From contig JAQUDY010000031.1 of assembly GCA_028685445.1 (NCBI GenBank), positions 1 through 9,361 on the forward strand: DNA of 9,361 nt, given 5' to 3'. The translations under genes were made by a program, and so were the position numbers. This document shows positions 6,371-9,361 of the stretch, one piece after another. Position 1 is the first letter of the stretch. Each line of letters opens with the position of its first letter. The notes under the pieces were generated by a model. That model was not told the origin of the DNA and did not search any database. It worked only from the letters and a program-made list of their open reading frames with translations. Origin of the DNA: Bacilli bacterium. Its GTDB lineage: Bacteria; Bacillota_I; Bacilli_A; RF39; UBA660.

Positions 6371-8143
6371 ATGTTTGGAAAAATCAAATATATAAGTGAT
6401 AATACAGCAATAGTTGAAATAAATAAAGAAGGAAATGTCATCGCCAATCTAATGAATCTTCATGTTGTTTTTGAAAGCAACAATGATAGGTTACTTGGTG
6501 AAGTTAAAAATGTAGATGATGCTACTATAAAAATCGAATTATTAGGAGAATTTGCATCAGATAAATTTATTGCTGGAACAATAAAAAAACCTGCATTGTC
6601 ATCTAATATGAGAGTAATTAATGATCAAGAATTAGATGTAATAATGGGTAAAAACAAAGAAGAAACACTATATATTGGAAAAAGTCCGACATATAATAAT
6701 CGAGAGATATTTGCTGATATAAATGATTTATTTTCTAATCATTTAGCTATATTTGGTAACTCTGGGTCAGGTAAATCTTGTTCTGTATCAAGGATTGTCC
6801 AAAATATATATTTAAATCAAAACTTCTTATCATATAATGCGAACATGTTTATCTTTGATGCCTATGGAGAATATAAAACAGCTTTTAAAGTTATAGATCA
6901 AATAAATCCTAATTATCAATATAAATTTTTAACAACCAATCCAGTTGATGAGGCTGATATGTTGTTACAAATTCCTGTATTTTTATTAACTAACGATGAT
7001 GTATCTTTACTTTTAAGTGCTGAAAATCATTCACAATTAACTATCATAGAGCGAATGATGAAACTTGCTAAATTATTTAGTAAAAAAGATAATCAAGCGG
7101 AAAAATTAAAAAACCATTTAATCGCCAAAGCAATTCAAGCTGTATTATTTAGTAATCAAAATGCAAGCGGAAAAAAGAATGATATTTTTACAATTATTGC
7201 ATCATGTCATACTACAGAGTTTAATATGAATGCAGAAATACAAGGAATAGGATACACAAGAAGATTTTCAGAATGTTTTAAAATAGATTCTAAAGGTGAA
7301 TTTGGAGAATCAGTTCTAATAAATGAATATGTTGCTAAGCACTTGGATGATGACTTAGAAGGAACTATGGAAGAACCGAAAGATGCATTCTTTAATTTAT
7401 TTGATATGGAAAAATCATTAAATTTTACTTTAATAGGGGAAGGATTTTTAAATAATACTATCATGCAAGATTCAGCTATTATTTTAAAAGTCAGATTAAA
7501 CGCAATAATTAATAGTAAGAATAAACAATATTTTGATTTTAAAAAATATATTGATTTAGATACATATATTTCAAGCTTAATTATTATGAATAATAAAAGA
7601 AGCCAAATTATCAATATAAATTTAGAAGATATAGATGATATTTTAGCGAAAGTAATTGTTAAAATAATGAGCAAAATGATTTTTGATTTTTCTAAAAATA
7701 GAAAAGTTAGAGCTTCAGTACCCTTTCACTTGATTATAGAAGAAGCTCATAGATATGTTGTACAAGATAATGATCAATTTTTGCTTGGATATAATATTTT
7801 TGAACGAATAGCCAAAGAAGGACGTAAATATGGAGTCTTAATTAATTTAATTAGTCAAAGACCAGTTGATATTAGTGAAACTGTAGTAGCGCAAATGAGT
7901 AATTTTTTAGTACATAAAATGACCCATCCAAAAGATATTGAATATGTTGAGAAGATGTTACCAAATATATCATCAGATATTATTGAAAAATTGAACTCAC
8001 TACAAGCAGGAACTTTAGTATCATTTGGTAATGCTTTTAAAATACCATTATTAATTAAAATGGATTTACCAAATCCTATGCCATATTCGGCCAATTGTGA
8101 TGTATTAGAAAGATGGAAGGGAACAACTGCGAAAAGCAGTTAA
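6371..8143 (+). CDS. HerA/DUF87-type ATPase (HAS-barrel and P-loop translocase)
   Basis: 590-aa predicted ATP-driven DNA translocase of the HerA-FtsK superfamily, which usually forms hexameric rings. The first 75-85 residues form a beta-rich region that resembles a HAS-barrel. Walker A GNSGSGKS is at 129-136. IFDAYGEY at 161-168 matches the HerA D-P-H-G-E-Y signature with Ala and Tyr in place of Pro and His. Walker B and catalytic Glu are LIIEEAHRY at 454-462, followed by ISQRPVDISETV at 494-505 with a likely arginine finger. The stretch at about 175-440 is a largely helical insertion. There is no signal peptide or membrane segment. It has its own promoter, and the dehydrogenase gene follows 17 nt later. 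Known HerA partners (NurA, SIR2, other nucleases) are absent on both sides, so its role here is not known. Confidence 0.88.
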   Translation: MFGKIKYISDNTAIVEINKEGNVIANLMNLHVVFESNNDRLLGEVKNVDDATIKIELLGEFASDKFIAGTIKKPALSSNMRVINDQELDVIMGKNKEETLYIGKSPTYNNREIFADINDLFSNHLAIFGNSGSGKSCSVSRIVQNIYLNQNFLSYNANMFIFDAYGEYKTAFKVIDQINPNYQYKFLTTNPVDEADMLLQIPVFLLTNDDVSLLLSAENHSQLTIIERMMKLAKLFSKKDNQAEKLKNHLIAKAIQAVLFSNQNASGKKNDIFTIIASCHTTEFNMNAEIQGIGYTRRFSECFKIDSKGEFGESVLINEYVAKHLDDDLEGTMEEPKDAFFNLFDMEKSLNFTLIGEGFLNNTIMQDSAIILKVRLNAIINSKNKQYFDFKKYIDLDTYISSLIIMNNKRSQIININLEDIDDILAKVIVKIMSKMIFDFSKNRKVRASVPFHLIIEEAHRYVVQDNDQFLLGYNIFERIAKEGRKYGVLINLISQRPVDISETVVAQMSNFLVHKMTHPKDIEYVEKMLPNISSDIIEKLNSLQAGTLVSFGNAFKIPLLIKMDLPNPMPYSANCDVLERWKGTTAKSS

Positions 8144-8145
8144 AT

Positions 8146-8153
8146 AGAGGAGG
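8146..8153 (+). promoter_or_regulatory. Ribosome binding site deciding the dehydrogenase start
   Basis: AGAGGAGG lies 7 nt before the ATG at 8161. The longer in-frame ATG at 8113 lies within the ATPase gene, would add 16 residues unlike the family, and would translate through this site. Confidence 0.85.
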
Positions 8154-8160
8154 AAATGAA

Positions 8161-8931
8161 ATGAATTTTGAAAATAAAGTTATATTAATAACTGGAGCAA
8201 CAGGGGGTATTGGAAGTTGCGCTGCAAAAGCTTTTGCAAAAAAAGGTGCTAAACTTAGCTTAACTGGTACTAATCCAGATAAATTAAACAAATTAAAAGA
8301 AGAACTCAATCTAAGTGATGATATGGTATTATTTCTTAGAGCTGATGTAAGAGATGAATCTCAAGTAAAATACTATGTTGATGAAACTATGAAAAAATTC
8401 GGGACCATTGATGTGTTTTTAAATAATGCAGGTACAGAAGGTGATATTGGACCTATTATAAACACAGAAGAAGAAAGTTTAGATTTTGTAATAGATGTTA
8501 ACATAAAAGGAGTTTATTTCGGCTTAAAACACGTTTTACCGATAATGTATAATAATAAACAAGGAAGTGTTATAAACACAGCATCAGTTGCAGGACTTAT
8601 GGGAAGCCCTGGAATGGCTCCATATATAGCTTCAAAACATGCAGTACTTGGAATTACCAAAACAGCTGCTTTAGAATCAGCATCAAGTAATGTTAGAGTA
8701 AATGCAATATGTCCTGGACCAGTAGATAATAATATGATGAGACAAATAGAAGCAAAAGCATCACCAGATGCACCAGATGCTGTTAAAGATAATTTTTCAA
8801 ATGATATCCCTTTTGGAAAATATGCAACCAATGAAGATGTTATAAACACTATCTTATTTTTAGCATCTGATTTATCATCATATCTAACTGGAACAATGCA
8901 TCGTATTGATGGAGGAATGGGCGCTAAGTAA
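8161..8931 (+). CDS. Short-chain dehydrogenase/reductase (SDR), classical type
   Basis: 256-aa soluble NAD(P)-dependent oxidoreductase with a single Rossmann fold. The cofactor motif TGATGGIG is at 11-18, Asp62-Val63 lies after beta-strand 3, NNAG is at 88-91, the structural Asn at 114 (DVNIKG), the catalytic Ser at 142 and the YxxxK pair at Tyr155 and Lys159. PGPVDNNM at 185-192 and the C-terminal YLTGTMHRIDGG at 241-252 match the glucose dehydrogenase/FabG-like branch. After beta-strand 2 the sequence is TGTNPDKL, lacking both the Asp typical of NAD enzymes and the Arg typical of NADP enzymes, so cofactor choice is unclear. The substrate cannot be told from sequence. It sits 17 nt after the ATPase gene and 2 nt before the TtcA-like gene, so the three are likely cotranscribed. 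Confidence 0.93.
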   Translation: MNFENKVILITGATGGIGSCAAKAFAKKGAKLSLTGTNPDKLNKLKEELNLSDDMVLFLRADVRDESQVKYYVDETMKKFGTIDVFLNNAGTEGDIGPIINTEEESLDFVIDVNIKGVYFGLKHVLPIMYNNKQGSVINTASVAGLMGSPGMAPYIASKHAVLGITKTAALESASSNVRVNAICPGPVDNNMMRQIEAKASPDAPDAVKDNFSNDIPFGKYATNEDVINTILFLASDLSSYLTGTMHRIDGGMGAK

Positions 8932-8933
8932 TA

Positions 8934-9361
8934 ATGACATCAGCGATGATTAATGATATTAATAAGTCAATAATTAAAACTTATCGTAAAACAATATGGA
9001 AAAAAGCAATAAAAGCAATAGATAAATATCAAATGATAAATGAAAATGATAAAATTGCTGTTTGCATTAGCGGGGGAAAAGATTCTTTTCTCCTAGCTTT
9101 AGTTTTAAAAGAAATAAATAGACATCATAAAATAAAGTTTCAATTAGAATTTATTGTGATGAATCCAGGGTATAGTGATAAAGTTATTACTCAAATTAAA
9201 GAAAATGCTAAAAAACTAGAGTTGGATCTTCATTTTTTTAAAACAGATATATTTAAAGATATTCAAAAAGAAAAAAATCCTTGCTATGTTTGTGCTAGAA
9301 AAAGAAGAGGTAATCTTTATAATGAAGCATTAAAACTAGGATGTAACAAAATAGCTTTAGG
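8934..9361 (+). CDS. ttcA: TtcA-family PP-loop tRNA 2-thiocytidine synthase, 5' part (runs off the window)
   Basis: The first 142 codons are visible and the gene continues past the window edge. The protein is an ATP-dependent adenylating enzyme of the TtcA/TtuA type, expected to thiolate a tRNA base (C32 for TtcA). ISGGKDSF at 45-52 is the PP-loop. CYVCARKRRGNLY at 117-129 has the CxxC pair (Cys117, Cys120) that holds the iron-sulfur cluster, followed by LGCNKIAL at 135-142, which normally precedes GHH. The N-terminal KTYRKTIWKKAIKAIDKY (15-32) and IVMNPGY (74-80) resemble the Bacillota form as I recall it. The start is 2 nt after the dehydrogenase stop with only a distant GGAGG (8911-8915), so translation may depend on the upstream gene. 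An ATG at 8946 is an alternative. The third cluster cysteine is out of view. Confidence 0.85.
   Translation, partial: MTSAMINDINKSIIKTYRKTIWKKAIKAIDKYQMINENDKIAVCISGGKDSFLLALVLKEINRHHKIKFQLEFIVMNPGYSDKVITQIKENAKKLELDLHFFKTDIFKDIQKEKNPCYVCARKRRGNLYNEALKLGCNKIAL

Noticed and set aside
7207..7674. Reverse-strand open frame of 155 codons within the ATPase gene
   Set aside because: Low-complexity hydrophobic product antiparallel to a well-conserved coding region, with no convincing ribosome site or family resemblance. The other reverse-strand frames (within aspS, gatC/gatA, gatB, and the SDR) are rejected for the same reason.
6371..8143. HerA-SIR2 or HerA-nuclease phage defence island
   Set aside because: No SIR2, nuclease, methylase or mobile-element gene is visible nearby, and the base composition looks like that of the neighbours.
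8113..8160. Longer SDR start at 8113 within the ATPase gene
   Set aside because: The ribosome site AGAGGAGG at 8146-8153 serves the ATG at 8161, and the classical SDR N-terminus begins there.
1..9361. Mycoplasma-type code with TGA as Trp
   Set aside because: The Trp codons checked are TGG, and no in-frame TGA is needed to keep any gene open.
1..9361. CRISPR array, insertion sequence, tRNA or rRNA genes
   Set aside because: I saw no spaced direct repeats, transposase motifs, or cloverleaf-like or rRNA-like segments. The only noncoding stretches are the leader at 1-79 and the spacer at 6258-6370.

Overview
The window is AT-rich (roughly 30% G+C by eye) and tightly packed, and every full gene reads on the + strand. 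Strong AGGAGG-type ribosome sites, a T-box leader, overlapping start and stop codons and a hisS-aspS pair point to a low-GC Gram-positive (Bacillota), perhaps a small-genome gut Bacilli or Mollicutes relative. TGA is not used as a sense codon, because every Trp I checked is TGG, so the code is standard and not the Mycoplasma code. The lineage is inference only.

Region 1 (1-6257) is one aminoacyl-tRNA supply operon. It opens with the 3' end of a T-box riboswitch, cut by the window edge, followed by hisS, aspS, gatC, gatA and gatB. The five genes are separated by 16 nt or less, or overlap. HisRS and AspRS charge tRNA-His and tRNA-Asp. GatCAB normally converts misacylated Glu-tRNA-Gln and/or Asp-tRNA-Asn to Gln-tRNA or Asn-tRNA, using ammonia that GatA releases from glutamine and GatB delivers to the activated aminoacyl-tRNA.

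The most striking observation is in GatA. It is full length and in frame, but two of the three residues of the amidase Ser-cisSer-Lys triad are replaced: the Lys of the IPxxxKDN motif is Ser61, and the nucleophile Ser of the DTGGS-I-R motif is Gly160. The cis-Ser (Ser136) is kept. GatB keeps its visible catalytic motifs. This suggests a transamidosome whose glutaminase is dead, perhaps fed by free ammonia or by another amidase.

Region 2 (6258-6370) is a short intergenic regulatory stretch. An 18-bp perfect hairpin contains the gatB stop codon. An overlapping 8-bp hairpin followed by T5 looks like the terminator. A 17-bp palindrome and an extended -10 promoter then serve the next unit.

Region 3 (6371-9361) is a second operon: a HerA/DUF87-type hexameric ATPase, a classical short-chain dehydrogenase/reductase, and the 5' part of a TtcA-family PP-loop tRNA thiolation enzyme that runs off the window. 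The ATPase has no NurA, SIR2 or other known HerA partner next to it. For aspS, the ATPase and the dehydrogenase, the ribosome-site position supports a start downstream of the longest possible one.
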